From positions 11,477-75,476 of the forward strand of contig HF998230.1 in NCBI GenBank assembly GCA_000433255.1: 64,000 nt of DNA. The letters run 5' to 3'. Below are positions 15,774-25,214 of the stretch, piece after piece; position 1 is the first letter of the stretch, and every line of letters begins with the position of its first letter. The notes beneath the pieces were generated by a model, which saw only the letters and a list, made by a program, of their open reading frames with translations, was not told the origin of the DNA and made no database searches. Made by a program: the position numbers and the translations under genes. Source of the DNA: Coprobacillus sp. CAG:605 (GTDB lineage Bacteria; Bacillota_I; Bacilli_A; RF39; UBA660).

Positions 15774-16608
15774 TACAGCACAAGCAGTTAAAGATAAACT
15801 AAAGAATATTTCAAGAGAAAAAAATGTAGATTTTAACTCTGTAATGAGATTCTATATGTATGATAGATTTGTTGAACGTTTATCAAAAAGTAAATATAAA
15901 GATAATTTCATATTAAAAGGTGGATTCTATTTGAGCAAATTATTTGGAATAGATAATAGAAGTACTATGGATATAGATACTGCAATAAGAAAAGCAGAAT
16001 TTACTGAAGAAAATCTTATCAAAATGATAAATGAAATTATTAGTATTGATGTAGGTGATAATGTTAAATTTAAAATTGAAAAAACTGAATCAATCCGTGA
16101 TGAAGATGAATATGGTGGATTAAGAATTACAATTAATTTTATGTTAGAAAACATTAAGGATAAATTTCATATTGATTTAGCAACTGGAGATCCAATATAT
16201 CCAAGACCAGATAATTATAGATATGAATCTTTAATAGGAGATGAAATTTATAAGGTTTGGTCATATAATCTTGAAACGGTTCTTGCTGAAAAAATAGAAA
16301 CAATTCTTAGTAAACTTGAAACAAGTAGTAGAATGAAAGACTATTATGATATTTATTTAATATATAAGCTTAAATTTGATAAAATAGATAAAGAAAAATT
16401 TAGAGGAGCTGTTGAAAAGACTTTTAATACAAGAAAATTTGATGCTGATCTAATAGCAAAGTTGAATATTGTTAAAGAAAGTAAAGTTTTAAAAGATAAA
16501 TGGATTAGCTATTCAAGAAAAAATAGTTATGCTAGAGATGTTGAGTTTGAAGATACACTAAAATGCCTAGAACAATTTATTGATATTATAGTACAAATTG
16601 CAGTATAA
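15766..16608 (+). CDS. abiEii: AbiEii nucleotidyltransferase toxin
   Basis: 280 residues of the DUF1814/AbiEii nucleotidyltransferase-like toxin family. Motifs in order: LKGGFYLSKLFG near 46 (GS-type loop), TMDIDT near 66 (catalytic Asp pair), HIDLATGDPIYP near 135, and LAEKIETILSK near 170. These toxins transfer nucleotides to RNA (tRNA acceptor ends in studied relatives) and arrest growth when free of antitoxin, which can give phage defence. The start is ATG 15766 inside the end of abiEi, with GGTGGATATT as ribosome site; an upstream GTG at 15757 is less likely. All catalytic residues appear intact. Confidence 0.9.
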   Translation: MSNTAQAVKDKLKNISREKNVDFNSVMRFYMYDRFVERLSKSKYKDNFILKGGFYLSKLFGIDNRSTMDIDTAIRKAEFTEENLIKMINEIISIDVGDNVKFKIEKTESIRDEDEYGGLRITINFMLENIKDKFHIDLATGDPIYPRPDNYRYESLIGDEIYKVWSYNLETVLAEKIETILSKLETSSRMKDYYDIYLIYKLKFDKIDKEKFRGAVEKTFNTRKFDADLIAKLNIVKESKVLKDKWISYSRKNSYARDVEFEDTLKCLEQFIDIIVQIAV

Positions 16609-17257
16609 AAATAATATTCTAGGTGCCATTTAGGTACCAACAGACTAATAAATACCATTTTATTACGATAATTATAAAAATATAACAGTCCTAAAAGGCC
16701 GCTTTTAAGAGAAATTAATACATACAGGTATTCAAATGGCGAGCACCCTGAAGGAACCAAAAGGCTTAACCTTTTTATGTTAAAGGACTTTAAAACTATT
16801 AAGCAATTTAAGGTACACTTTTATGTATACAATTTAAAAAAAACAGGTGGTAATAATATATCCTGAGTTTGCAAAAGCTCTAATTATCAATGCAATTAAG
16901 CTGCATATAATCATGCATGTACACTTTTACACGTATGGATTTTCGTATATCAAAGTCCAATACTAACTGGTTTTCACTTTATAAAAATAGCTTAATAATC
17001 TTCTAAGTCATCTACAACAAAAACAGCATAGTTGATATCGGTACTAAGAATATGTAAACATGTATTTAGTATTTCCGTAATCTTAGTATGTTCTAAATAT
17101 TTTGCTACTAATGTAAAGAGTAATTTAAAATGACACGCTAACACCATTATCAATAATAACTTCTTCACAATTAAAACCATAAATTTCCAGTATTAAGTAG
17201 CATAAATCCCCTTAATTTCATAAATTATTAGTGAGAATATATGAAAGGGTGAAATAT
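16609..17257. other. Decayed region between AbiE and the coat-like gene
   Basis: About 650 bases without an intact gene. Short plus-strand frames (about 16685-16865 and 16860-16960) have no start codon. Several small dyads occur (GGTGCC/GGTACC-like at 16622, TTTAAGG and ATGCAT groups). The minus strand holds frame-shifted coding fragments at 16992-17220. It looks like the eroded flank of an inserted cassette. Confidence 0.5.
16992..17217 (-). pseudogene. Possible frame-shifted gene fragment, unknown family
   Basis: On the minus strand one frame reads CYLILEIYGFNCEEVIID then NGVSVSF and a stop; a second frame continues with KITEILNTCLHILSTDIN, YAVFVVDDLEDY and a stop. Read through one frameshift they look like a single small protein. 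No family recognised and no clear start. Confidence 0.25.
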
Positions 17258-17689
17258 ATGTGTAATAAAAATACTAACTCTAATTGTGTCGCTGAAATAT
17301 TAAAAGTAATCTTAGTATTACAACAAAATGCATGTCCTGAATCATGCTTAGAAACTTGCGATCGTCCACTTTTAGGTGGCGGTCCAAACTGCCTTATTTG
17401 CAACACAAGACCAGTAATGCTTTATACTTGTAGTGGTAATGGTACACCATGGTCCATGCCTACCAGCAAAGACGTAACAGCTACATGTACTGATACTTCC
17501 GAAAACTGTTCTAAAATATTTAGAGTAGAAAAATTAGAAGGAAATTGTGCTACATTTAGAGTATTAGCAGATAATCCAGATCAAACTAGTCTAAATCCAT
17601 ACGTTGCAACAAATTCTTTCTTCACAATGGACTGTGATTGCTGCTGCGTCATTCGTTGTCTTTCTGATACTTACGTTGAATGTGTTTAA
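17258..17689 (+). CDS. CotY/CotZ-like spore coat protein
   Basis: 143 residues, Cys-rich (at least 14 Cys). It begins with a conserved helix CVAEILKVILVLQQNACPES and continues as a beta-rich domain with FRVEKLEGNCATFRVL and the C-terminal cluster DCDCCCVIRCL. This is the layout of CotY/CotZ exosporium/coat crust proteins, which crosslink through disulfides on the spore surface. Start at ATG 17258 with AAAGGGTGA upstream. It is alone between two divergently ordered blocks and has a very strong terminator. Some non-sporulating relatives keep homologues, so sporulation is only inferred. Confidence 0.75.
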   Translation: MCNKNTNSNCVAEILKVILVLQQNACPESCLETCDRPLLGGGPNCLICNTRPVMLYTCSGNGTPWSMPTSKDVTATCTDTSENCSKIFRVEKLEGNCATFRVLADNPDQTSLNPYVATNSFFTMDCDCCCVIRCLSDTYVECV

Positions 17690-17696
17690 AATACTA

Positions 17697-17724
17697 AAAA
17701 AGGAATGTCAAAGCATTCCTTTTT
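17697..17724. terminator. Bidirectional terminator
   Basis: Eleven-base-pair stem AAAAAGGAATG/CATTCCTTTTT with a six-base loop. It serves the coat-like gene on the plus strand and the 17737 gene on the minus strand. Confidence 0.92.
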
Positions 17725-17736
17725 AACTGCTAACTT

Positions 17737-19734
17737 TTAAAAGAACATATTATAAAATGGCGTTCCAATAAAAGAAAAACGATAATTTTCAATATTAAAT
17801 TCACTTAAATCCTTAGGGTTACTAATATCAATATCTTTAATACTTTCTAAATTTTGATAATCCCCCTTAATACTTAAACTAATATTACTTGTATCCTCAT
17901 CATCAACTATACTAACCATAATATTACTATTCATAGAAGTACCTAAATCATTATACTCAGCCGTCAAATTAACATTAACAACATTTGAAGAAACAATCAT
18001 CTTCATACTAGCACTACTACTACTAGTTTTAATAGACATTTCTACCTTCGAACTATCCATATTACTAGTAATACTCAAAGTTAAACTATCATTAATAAAC
18101 AAAATATCTACATTATAATCATTATTTACATACCCAATCTTTATTGGATTATCCGTCTTTTTATCTACATAAAAATCAATAACTACATTATCACTAAAAG
18201 TAATATCTTCAAGTAAATCTCTATAATTTTCATTACTATCCATAACATCATTTAAAATATTTTGCAAAAGAGTAGGTGTTAAAACTAAAGACTCCTTCTT
18301 AGTATCATACGTAACATCATTAATCACAATTGCCTCAGTACCTTTAGTAACTTTTGCATTTTTAAGATTCTTCTTAAACGAAGTAGTTAACGTCTTAACA
18401 AATTCCTCAATATCAAAATCAGATAACTCATCCGTATTAATATCAATCTTATTATCATTACCCATATCATTATCCGTAACATAAGTACTAGGATCAACCC
18501 CATTAAATCTAATATAAGTCTTATTATCTTTACCTAAAGCATCAATATTAACAATATTATTCTTAAAAAAATTATCGACAACCTTCAAATTATACTTAGG
18601 ATTTTCTCCATTTAAATAAGTAAAATGATAAGTATAATTAGTAAAATCTTTAAAATCTTCTAAGTTTGTATCCACCTTTAATTCATAAGTACCACTTTTT
18701 AAGTTAGTATAACCATTTTCGCCCGAAGTTAAACTTCCAATACTCTTCGATAAATCATTTAAATGCAGATTATTATTTATTTCATATATCTTCGAACTTA
18801 AAGTATTTATTCCTAGTTCAATCGCTGACTTAGTATTTTTACTAAATACAAAGTAGTAGAGTAGACCAGCTATCCCAAGTATTACCAATAAAACCGCTAT
18901 TAAAGTTATAACTATATCACTTTTATTTTTCTTCTTTTTTTCTGGTACAGGCGTATTTTCTTGCTTAGTATTTTCAGAAATCTCTTTGTTTTCAGTCTTT
19001 TCTTCATTACCTGAAGTTATTACGATATCATTATTATTTTCTTCTTTTACTTCGTTATTTTCTGGAACTTCAGTAACACTTTGTGGTTCAACTTGTAAAT
19101 TATCCTGGGTATTTTGGTTAACTTCTATATTTGTACTAGGAACATCTTCTAAAGTAGTAGGGTTATTCTCACTATCAGCTGGTGTACTAACATTTGATGT
19201 ATCAATACTATCTTCATTATTTTGATTTTCCGTAGTAGTATTTAAATTACTTGGGTTAGCCACAACATCATTGTTCAAAGTATCACCCACACCAGCAGGA
19301 GCATCAAAACTAAAAGCTGGTTCCTCTGTAACTTGTGGAGTATCACTAACTACATTATTACTTTGATTTTCTATGTTTTGAGCAGGAACATCCACATTAG
19401 AAATATCCTCAACCGGATTAGCATCAACTCCAGTTGTATTAACATCATTATTTAAAACCACTGGCTCACTAGGTACCACATCTAAAACTTCTGTTTTATC
19501 TAAATTATCTACAGGCTCCACAATATCAAGCCCATTATTTGCAGGTATCTCTGATTCATTATTATCTAAAGTATTTTTCCTAGTCTCTATCTGATTCCTA
19601 TCAGGGATATCACTTGGCATGTTATTTCCAATATCATTATTAGTATTCTCAACATTAATCTCACTACCAAGTGATGTAATAGGGGTATCTTGCACCAAAG
19701 TAATCTTATCATCACTATTGTATTTATCTTCCAT
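17737..19734 (-). CDS. Large bitopic surface protein with acidic cytoplasmic tail (paralogue 1)
   Basis: 665 residues. Residues 1-262 are disordered, rich in Asn/Asp/Glu/Thr/Pro and strongly acidic. KKKKNKSD (266-273) then leads into one membrane segment (273-297), and about 365 residues lie outside, with a beta-rich pattern and repeated phrases such as SGTYELKVDTNLEDF. There is no signal peptide, so the N-terminus stays in the cytoplasm. No family recognised. The neighbouring 19816 gene has the same architecture (NNGITTL... versus ELGINTLSSK after the membrane segment), so they are tandem paralogues. A function in envelope sensing or assembly is a guess. Confidence 0.7.
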   Translation of the reverse strand: MEDKYNSDDKITLVQDTPITSLGSEINVENTNNDIGNNMPSDIPDRNQIETRKNTLDNNESEIPANNGLDIVEPVDNLDKTEVLDVVPSEPVVLNNDVNTTGVDANPVEDISNVDVPAQNIENQSNNVVSDTPQVTEEPAFSFDAPAGVGDTLNNDVVANPSNLNTTTENQNNEDSIDTSNVSTPADSENNPTTLEDVPSTNIEVNQNTQDNLQVEPQSVTEVPENNEVKEENNNDIVITSGNEEKTENKEISENTKQENTPVPEKKKKNKSDIVITLIAVLLVILGIAGLLYYFVFSKNTKSAIELGINTLSSKIYEINNNLHLNDLSKSIGSLTSGENGYTNLKSGTYELKVDTNLEDFKDFTNYTYHFTYLNGENPKYNLKVVDNFFKNNIVNIDALGKDNKTYIRFNGVDPSTYVTDNDMGNDNKIDINTDELSDFDIEEFVKTLTTSFKKNLKNAKVTKGTEAIVINDVTYDTKKESLVLTPTLLQNILNDVMDSNENYRDLLEDITFSDNVVIDFYVDKKTDNPIKIGYVNNDYNVDILFINDSLTLSITSNMDSSKVEMSIKTSSSSASMKMIVSSNVVNVNLTAEYNDLGTSMNSNIMVSIVDDEDTSNISLSIKGDYQNLESIKDIDISNPKDLSEFNIENYRFSFIGTPFYNMFF

Positions 19735-19791
19735 AGTCCATCTAAACTCCTTTTTACTTTCTACTATATTAAAATTATATCATACACCCAC

Positions 19792-19817
19792 GAAAAAAAG
19801 TGCATAATTTTGCACTT
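19792..19817 (-). terminator. Minus-strand terminator of paralogue 2
   Basis: AAGTGCA/TGCACTT stem, six-base loop, then a T-run on the minus strand; the stem includes the stop codon region of the 19816 gene. Confidence 0.8.
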
Positions 19818-21690
19818 AATCATTATTAATAATAAAACCTAAGAAATTTATTCCTATCTGCGTCATCTCTTCATCAGATAAATCATATACATCCATACTA
19901 TCAGTAGTATCAAATTCATAAGTTTTTTCCTCTTTACTCTTAGTATAATTCATATTCAAAGTACCATTAACACTACTATCATTCTTATCAATAAATGTTA
20001 ACATAACCTCACTATTACTATCATTACCATTAACAAGCAACTTTCCACTATACTTAGCAGTTATAAGATTAGCTTCATAATCAATATCTATCTTTTCTTT
20101 ATCAAAACTATTAATATCTAAACTTAAAATACGGACATTACTATAAGATAGTTCTAACTTTTTACCATATAAAGTCATATAAATCTCTTGATTATCTTCA
20201 TCAATAACTTTTACTTGGTAATCTTTATTATAATTAATTATTCTAACTACTTCTTGATTATCCCTTAAGATACTTATTCCTAAAATATCATGCATAATAC
20301 CCTTAGTATAAACATCAATACTTATATTATCACAATCAATTTCACTAGTCTCATTTAAATAATCATTAACTTTATCTTTAGCAATACCCGCTGAAGTTGC
20401 AATATCATTTACTAAAGTATTATTTTCTAAAATTCTTTTTTTAACTTTATTAACTAAGTCATTAATATCATCCTTAGTATAAGTTATTCTTAATTTCTTA
20501 ACTTTAATATCTTGATTATTAATTGATATTGTATCTTTAATCGTCTCACTCTTAGGAATACTAATTTCTTCTAATATAATATCTTTAATAATTACTAAAT
20601 CATTTTTTAAAAGATTATAATCAATGTTAGAATTCTTACTATCAAGTTTAACACTTAAAGGATAATATGCTAACTTATTAGATCTTAAATACAACGTATC
20701 ATCAGTCTCTTTATAAGAAATATCTAAACTATTATTATCTAAACTATTAATCATAGTAATATTACCAGAATTAATCTTATCTTTTAAATTATGACTAAAA
20801 TTAAATTTATACTCATACTTACTTAAAAACTTCAAATAATCAGTTGTTGTACTAAATGAGGCCCCACCACTCATAATATAAGATTCATTATTATAACTAC
20901 CAATATCACTAATTACTTTATTAGCCTTATTAAATAGAGTAGTAATACCATTATTTAATCTAGCCCTTGAAGAAGACACAATTACAAAATACGCTATATA
21001 AAAGCATGCTAGTAGTAAAATAACTACAATTAAAGGTTCAATAACATTAGTTTTCTTCTTCTTTTTTAAAATTTTCTGTTCTAGCTTTTTATCTTCTTCT
21101 TTTTCTTGTTCTTCTTTCGTTGGAATATCTTCTAAAGAAACTTTTTCTACTAATATGTCATCATTCTTAGAACTTACCACATATTCTTGTTCATTTTCTA
21201 AGATAATTTGTGGTTCTTCTATGTCTACTTTTTCTTTTGTCTCTTCTTTTTTACCATCTTGAATAATCTCTTCATGTACTTCTTTTACTTCAACAACATC
21301 CTTATTACCAGCCTTAACTTCTTTTTTTACTTCTGGTATTGGTGTAGGAATGCCTTCCGTTACAGCCTTTGCATCAGCATTTTCTATAGTCTTTTCTAAC
21401 TTATTATCTATCTTCTTAACGTTTTTAACATTATTCTTCTTAGCTACATTATTCTTATTATTTCTTTTATTTTTCTTAGGATTATTATTAGTTTGATTAC
21501 TAACTTTTTTAGTATTATTTTTCTTACTACTATTATTTTTATTCTTCGTATTTACGTTCTTCTTATTACTTGATTTAGTCTTTGTATTACTAGACTTATT
21601 TTTCTTACTATTATTTGATTTCTTTTTATTTATATCTTTTTTACTATCAAGATTACTCTTAGTAGTATTAGGCTTTTTATCTTCCTTCAT
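19816..21690 (-). CDS. Large bitopic surface protein with Lys/Asn-rich cytoplasmic tail (paralogue 2)
   Basis: 624 residues. The first ~97 residues are almost only Lys, Asn, Ser and Thr (a strongly basic, histone-tail-like stretch). Residues 120-205 are acidic (Glu-rich), then KKKKK and one membrane segment (216-238), then ~385 extracellular residues resembling those of the 17737 protein. Opposite charges in one cytoplasmic tail suggest self-folding or nucleic-acid/ribosome contact, but this is only inference. RBS GGAGTGAT just before the ATG. It lies upstream of paralogue 1, which has its own TATAAT at 19774-19779 (minus). Confidence 0.7.
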   Translation of the reverse strand: MKEDKKPNTTKSNLDSKKDINKKKSNNSKKNKSSNTKTKSSNKKNVNTKNKNNSSKKNNTKKVSNQTNNNPKKNKRNNKNNVAKKNNVKNVKKIDNKLEKTIENADAKAVTEGIPTPIPEVKKEVKAGNKDVVEVKEVHEEIIQDGKKEETKEKVDIEEPQIILENEQEYVVSSKNDDILVEKVSLEDIPTKEEQEKEEDKKLEQKILKKKKKTNVIEPLIVVILLLACFYIAYFVIVSSSRARLNNGITTLFNKANKVISDIGSYNNESYIMSGGASFSTTTDYLKFLSKYEYKFNFSHNLKDKINSGNITMINSLDNNSLDISYKETDDTLYLRSNKLAYYPLSVKLDSKNSNIDYNLLKNDLVIIKDIILEEISIPKSETIKDTISINNQDIKVKKLRITYTKDDINDLVNKVKKRILENNTLVNDIATSAGIAKDKVNDYLNETSEIDCDNISIDVYTKGIMHDILGISILRDNQEVVRIINYNKDYQVKVIDEDNQEIYMTLYGKKLELSYSNVRILSLDINSFDKEKIDIDYEANLITAKYSGKLLVNGNDSNSEVMLTFIDKNDSSVNGTLNMNYTKSKEEKTYEFDTTDSMDVYDLSDEEMTQIGINFLGFIINND

Positions 21691-21795
21691 TATATCACTC
21701 CTATATATGTCTTATTTTATCATATTAATCTACCAAGGAAAATATTAAAGTCTAAATTTCTTTTAAAATCATATTAATTAAGTAAGAGGTGTCAA

Positions 21796-22938
21796 ATGAA
21801 AAAAATTTTATTATTTATCTGTTTATCTTTAATGACTATTCCTATATTAGTTAGTGCAGAAGACCTAGCCAGTAACGCCACCAGTGCTATTTTAATGGAG
21901 TATTCGACAGGAAAAATACTTTTTGAAAAGAACGCTAACGAAGAATTACCCATGGCCTCTATGACCAAAGTTATGACATTACTTCTTACTATGGATGCCA
22001 TTGAAGAGGGAAGAATATCCTATGATGATATGGTAACTATTTCTAAAAATGCAGCATCTATGGGTGGCTCCCAAATGTTTTTAGAAGAAAATTCGCAAGT
22101 TAAATTAGAAGAATTAATTAAAGGAGTATCAGTTGCTAGCGCTAATGATGGAGCAGTTGCCTTAGCAGAGTATGTCGGTGGTAGTGTTGATAACTTTGTT
22201 AATCTAATGAATGAAAAAGCCAAATCCTTAGGACTAGAACATACCCATTTTGCCAATCCCCATGGCCTAGATGCCCAAGACCACTATAGCAGTGCTTACG
22301 ATATGGCCATTATGGCTTTAAACTTAATACATCACCAAGATATTTTACGCTTTACATCTATTTATGAAGATTACTTTAACAAACCTGATGGTACTAGAAC
22401 CTGGTTAGTTAATACCAACAAATTAGTCAGATTTCTTCCTGGAGTAGATGGCTTAAAAACCGGGTACACTGAAGACGCCGGCTACTGCCTAACAGCAACT
22501 GCCAAAAAACAAGACATTAGATTTATTTCCGTTGTAATGGGTGAACCAACCAGTGCCATTCGTAGTAAAGAAACAACCGCCTTACTAAACTACGCCTTTA
22601 ATTCATTCAAACTAAATACTATCATAGAAGAAAATAAAGAACTAGGTACCATTGAAATAGAAAAAGGTATGCAAGACAAAGCTACATTAATAGTAAAAAA
22701 GGCTATAACTGAACTAATTTCTAAAAGCGATAAACCTGAAGAATATTCATATAATATCAAAGTTAATAAAGTAAAAGCCCCCATAAATAGTGGCCAAACA
22801 GTAGGTATAGTTGAAATATTAGATAACGAAGGCTTAGTAGTAAGAGAAGAAGAACTAACCATTAAAGAAAACATCAAAAAAGCCACCTTGTGGCATATAT
22901 TCAAAAACAATTTTAAAACTATCTTATCCGGAAAATAA
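21796..22938 (+). CDS. dacA: D-alanyl-D-alanine carboxypeptidase (DacA/PBP5 type)
   Basis: 380 residues with a signal peptide (1-20) and all three penicillin-binding motifs: S55-M-T-K58, S115-A-N117 and K221-T-G223. It removes the terminal D-Ala from peptidoglycan pentapeptides outside the membrane and so limits crosslinking. After the catalytic domain comes a PBP5-type C-terminal beta domain and an amphipathic end (HIFKNNFKTILSGK) that should lie on the membrane. AAGAGGTG is the ribosome site. It shares a bidirectional terminator with the convergent DUF5305 gene. Shows that the cell makes peptidoglycan. Confidence 0.93.
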   Translation: MKKILLFICLSLMTIPILVSAEDLASNATSAILMEYSTGKILFEKNANEELPMASMTKVMTLLLTMDAIEEGRISYDDMVTISKNAASMGGSQMFLEENSQVKLEELIKGVSVASANDGAVALAEYVGGSVDNFVNLMNEKAKSLGLEHTHFANPHGLDAQDHYSSAYDMAIMALNLIHHQDILRFTSIYEDYFNKPDGTRTWLVNTNKLVRFLPGVDGLKTGYTEDAGYCLTATAKKQDIRFISVVMGEPTSAIRSKETTALLNYAFNSFKLNTIIEENKELGTIEIEKGMQDKATLIVKKAITELISKSDKPEEYSYNIKVNKVKAPINSGQTVGIVEILDNEGLVVREEELTIKENIKKATLWHIFKNNFKTILSGK

Positions 22939-22958
22939 AAACAGCCCTATGGCTGTTT
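22939..22958. terminator. Bidirectional terminator between dacA and the DUF5305 gene
   Basis: AAACAGCC/GGCTGTTT stem with a four-base loop; its right arm overlaps the stop of the minus-strand gene at 22957. Confidence 0.85.
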
Positions 22959-24063
22959 AATCTAAATTATTAATAGACTTAGCTAAGGACTTCTTATTAA
23001 CTTCAAACAAATATAAATTACTATCTTGAAGAATATAAAACTTAGCTTCCTCCCGTTTCTTATCATTATAAAACATTATAGGTAATCTTAAATTATCTCT
23101 AACATCTACTAATTCACTAAAACTTTTAATATTTAATACATTATAATCATTAACATTAGGTTTAGTTGAAGTATCAACAATTAATCTATCATATTCTCTT
23201 AATAACGTATTAATATATTTATCATACTTACTTAACTTCTTCCTATTTTTAATAACCCTATATAATACAACCCCCAAGCAAAAACATGCCAACAACGTCC
23301 AGAAAACCCCAACTGCCATTTTTGCCCATTGTCCCATATCAAAACTATAATTAGTAATATTCTTTTCAATACTTTTATTTACCTCTTGAGTTTTAAGATT
23401 TATTTCTATAGCTTTCTGTGATAAAGGAATTTGTACTAATAATTGAGATGAAGTAGGGATATTATCATACTTAGAATTAACCTTATTAGAAGTATTTAAA
23501 TAAACCTCTAAGTAACTCTGAGAATTAATTCCATACATAGCTTTAAAACTATTTGCAATTTCATTGTAATAATCATAATTAATATCGATACTTTTATTTA
23601 AATTATAAAAAGTATTATTATTATCAATTACATCTGTTGTTTTAGAAACTAAATTATAATCTTTTTCATAATATTTTGTTGAAGTATCACCATTTTTTAT
23701 TATCAATTTAGCCGTTATTTCATAATCAACAGCGTCAATTAAATCATCAATATTACTATTAAGTTGATAATTAAAATTTAGTGATATTTTTTTTATTAAA
23801 CTAGCTACATATGACATATTAGATGATAAACAATTATCTTCAAAAAAATCATTTTCTTTTAAACAAACACTATATTTAATACCACCTTTTTCTAAAAATA
23901 TAAGCTTATCTTTATTAGTATCTTTTAATGCTAAACTAATGAATTTGATTCCCACAAGTAATGATATTATAGAAACTAAAATATAAAACCAAGTACTATT
24001 TAAAAAATCAAATTTATTATTCTTAGCTTGATAATGCTTTGTAAAATTATTTTTCTTAGCCAT
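22957..24063 (-). CDS. DUF5305-like bitopic membrane protein
   Basis: About 368 residues: a cytoplasmic start, a membrane segment (about 26-45), about 200 extracellular residues, a second membrane segment (about 250-272) and a C-terminal cytoplasmic domain of about 95 residues. The layout and the extracellular pattern (YEITAKLIIK, YYEKDYNLVS) match DUF5305 proteins, which commonly sit beside SipW signal peptidases and TasA/CalY fibre proteins. Here it is the third gene of exactly such an operon. Start at the ATG at 24063, with GAGGTGG upstream. Likely a dedicated assembly partner (inference). Confidence 0.65.
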   Translation of the reverse strand: MAKKNNFTKHYQAKNNKFDFLNSTWFYILVSIISLLVGIKFISLALKDTNKDKLIFLEKGGIKYSVCLKENDFFEDNCLSSNMSYVASLIKKISLNFNYQLNSNIDDLIDAVDYEITAKLIIKNGDTSTKYYEKDYNLVSKTTDVIDNNNTFYNLNKSIDINYDYYNEIANSFKAMYGINSQSYLEVYLNTSNKVNSKYDNIPTSSQLLVQIPLSQKAIEINLKTQEVNKSIEKNITNYSFDMGQWAKMAVGVFWTLLACFCLGVVLYRVIKNRKKLSKYDKYINTLLREYDRLIVDTSTKPNVNDYNVLNIKSFSELVDVRDNLRLPIMFYNDKKREEAKFYILQDSNLYLFEVNKKSLAKSINNLD

Positions 24064-24068
24064 AATAT

Positions 24069-25199
24069 TTACCACCTCTCATTTAATAATACTGTAGGAT
24101 AACCAATTAAAGGTAACTTTGATTTAACTATTCCTACAAACATATCCTGGGTAATTTTATATTTATCATAATCTTGATTAGCGTCTCCCTTAGTATAAAT
24201 ATAATATTCACCATTAGTATTAATAATTTTATAAACTCGATGAACAACTACCTTGTTATCATAATTATAAGCTAAAATATCACCTTGTTTAATATCTTTA
24301 AAATATTTATCTACAATTACAACATCACCCTTATAAATATTAGGTACCATAGAATTACTAGCAATAGCAATAGCATAATATCTAAAATATCCTGAAACAA
24401 AATATATTAAACAAAAAGCACAGATAATTAAAGGCAAAAATATTATCAAAGTTTTTTTCCTTTGATGATAATATTCTCGTTCAAGAGCATCAGTTCGATC
24501 ACTTTTATACCAGTTAATTATCTTTTTTAATAATAATAGAGGAATTATTAAAAAGATCAAAGAATACAAATATTCACTAGGGTTAGGAACAATTGGCATT
24601 AAATACTTATAAAGATTTATTATTAATAAGTAAACAATTCCCGGTTTATAACCTTCCTTAATCCCTAAATATGTACACAAAATATTTTCTGTAATAGATG
24701 GCAAAATACTTACCGCAATTAATAGAAAAGTATCTCTATTAAAACCAAGAATATGAGATTCTAATGCAACAACATTATCCATTATTATAAAAAATACACA
24801 CGTTAATACAATTAATATCCACGACTCACTGGATTTTTTTAAAAGTTGATATCTTAAAAATTCTTTTATAAAAATATATAATATTATAGGAATAATAATA
24901 TTTAGAAAAGACTTTATCGTAAAATAATTAGTATTTTTGGCAAATCCAATTATAATGCCAAACAAGTAGTAAACAAGAAAAAAAGCTATTAAAAAAATAA
25001 CAATTTCTAAGATGACATCCTTAACATAGCGATGTCTATCTTTTTCAAAACCTAGTATCATATAAAATACTACTAAGGATAGTAGCATAATTATATTTAA
25101 ACCAGTAGTTTCTAACTTTCTAAACACAAAACTATTTGAAAGAAAAATAAAACTTAAGATTGAAATGAACAATATTATTTTTATATAACTTTTTTTCAT
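24069..25199 (-). CDS. sipW: SipW-type signal peptidase I with polytopic N-terminal domain
   Basis: 376 residues. The C-terminal ~100 residues are a signal peptidase of the ER/SipW type: SNSMVPNIYKGD with catalytic Ser283, VVVHRVYKI with His320 in place of the bacterial Lys, and KGDANQ near 338. Ahead of it lies an unusual ~265-residue domain with about eight membrane segments. Ordinary SipW is about 190 residues with two membrane segments, so this is a fusion with an unknown membrane domain. It should cut the leader of the TasA-like protein encoded just upstream. Confidence 0.85.
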   Translation of the reverse strand: MKKSYIKIILFISILSFIFLSNSFVFRKLETTGLNIIMLLSLVVFYMILGFEKDRHRYVKDVILEIVIFLIAFFLVYYLFGIIIGFAKNTNYFTIKSFLNIIIPIILYIFIKEFLRYQLLKKSSESWILIVLTCVFFIIMDNVVALESHILGFNRDTFLLIAVSILPSITENILCTYLGIKEGYKPGIVYLLIINLYKYLMPIVPNPSEYLYSLIFLIIPLLLLKKIINWYKSDRTDALEREYYHQRKKTLIIFLPLIICAFCLIYFVSGYFRYYAIAIASNSMVPNIYKGDVVIVDKYFKDIKQGDILAYNYDNKVVVHRVYKIINTNGEYYIYTKGDANQDYDKYKITQDMFVGIVKSKLPLIGYPTVLLNERW

Positions 25200-25214
25200 T
25201 TTTACCTACCTCAA

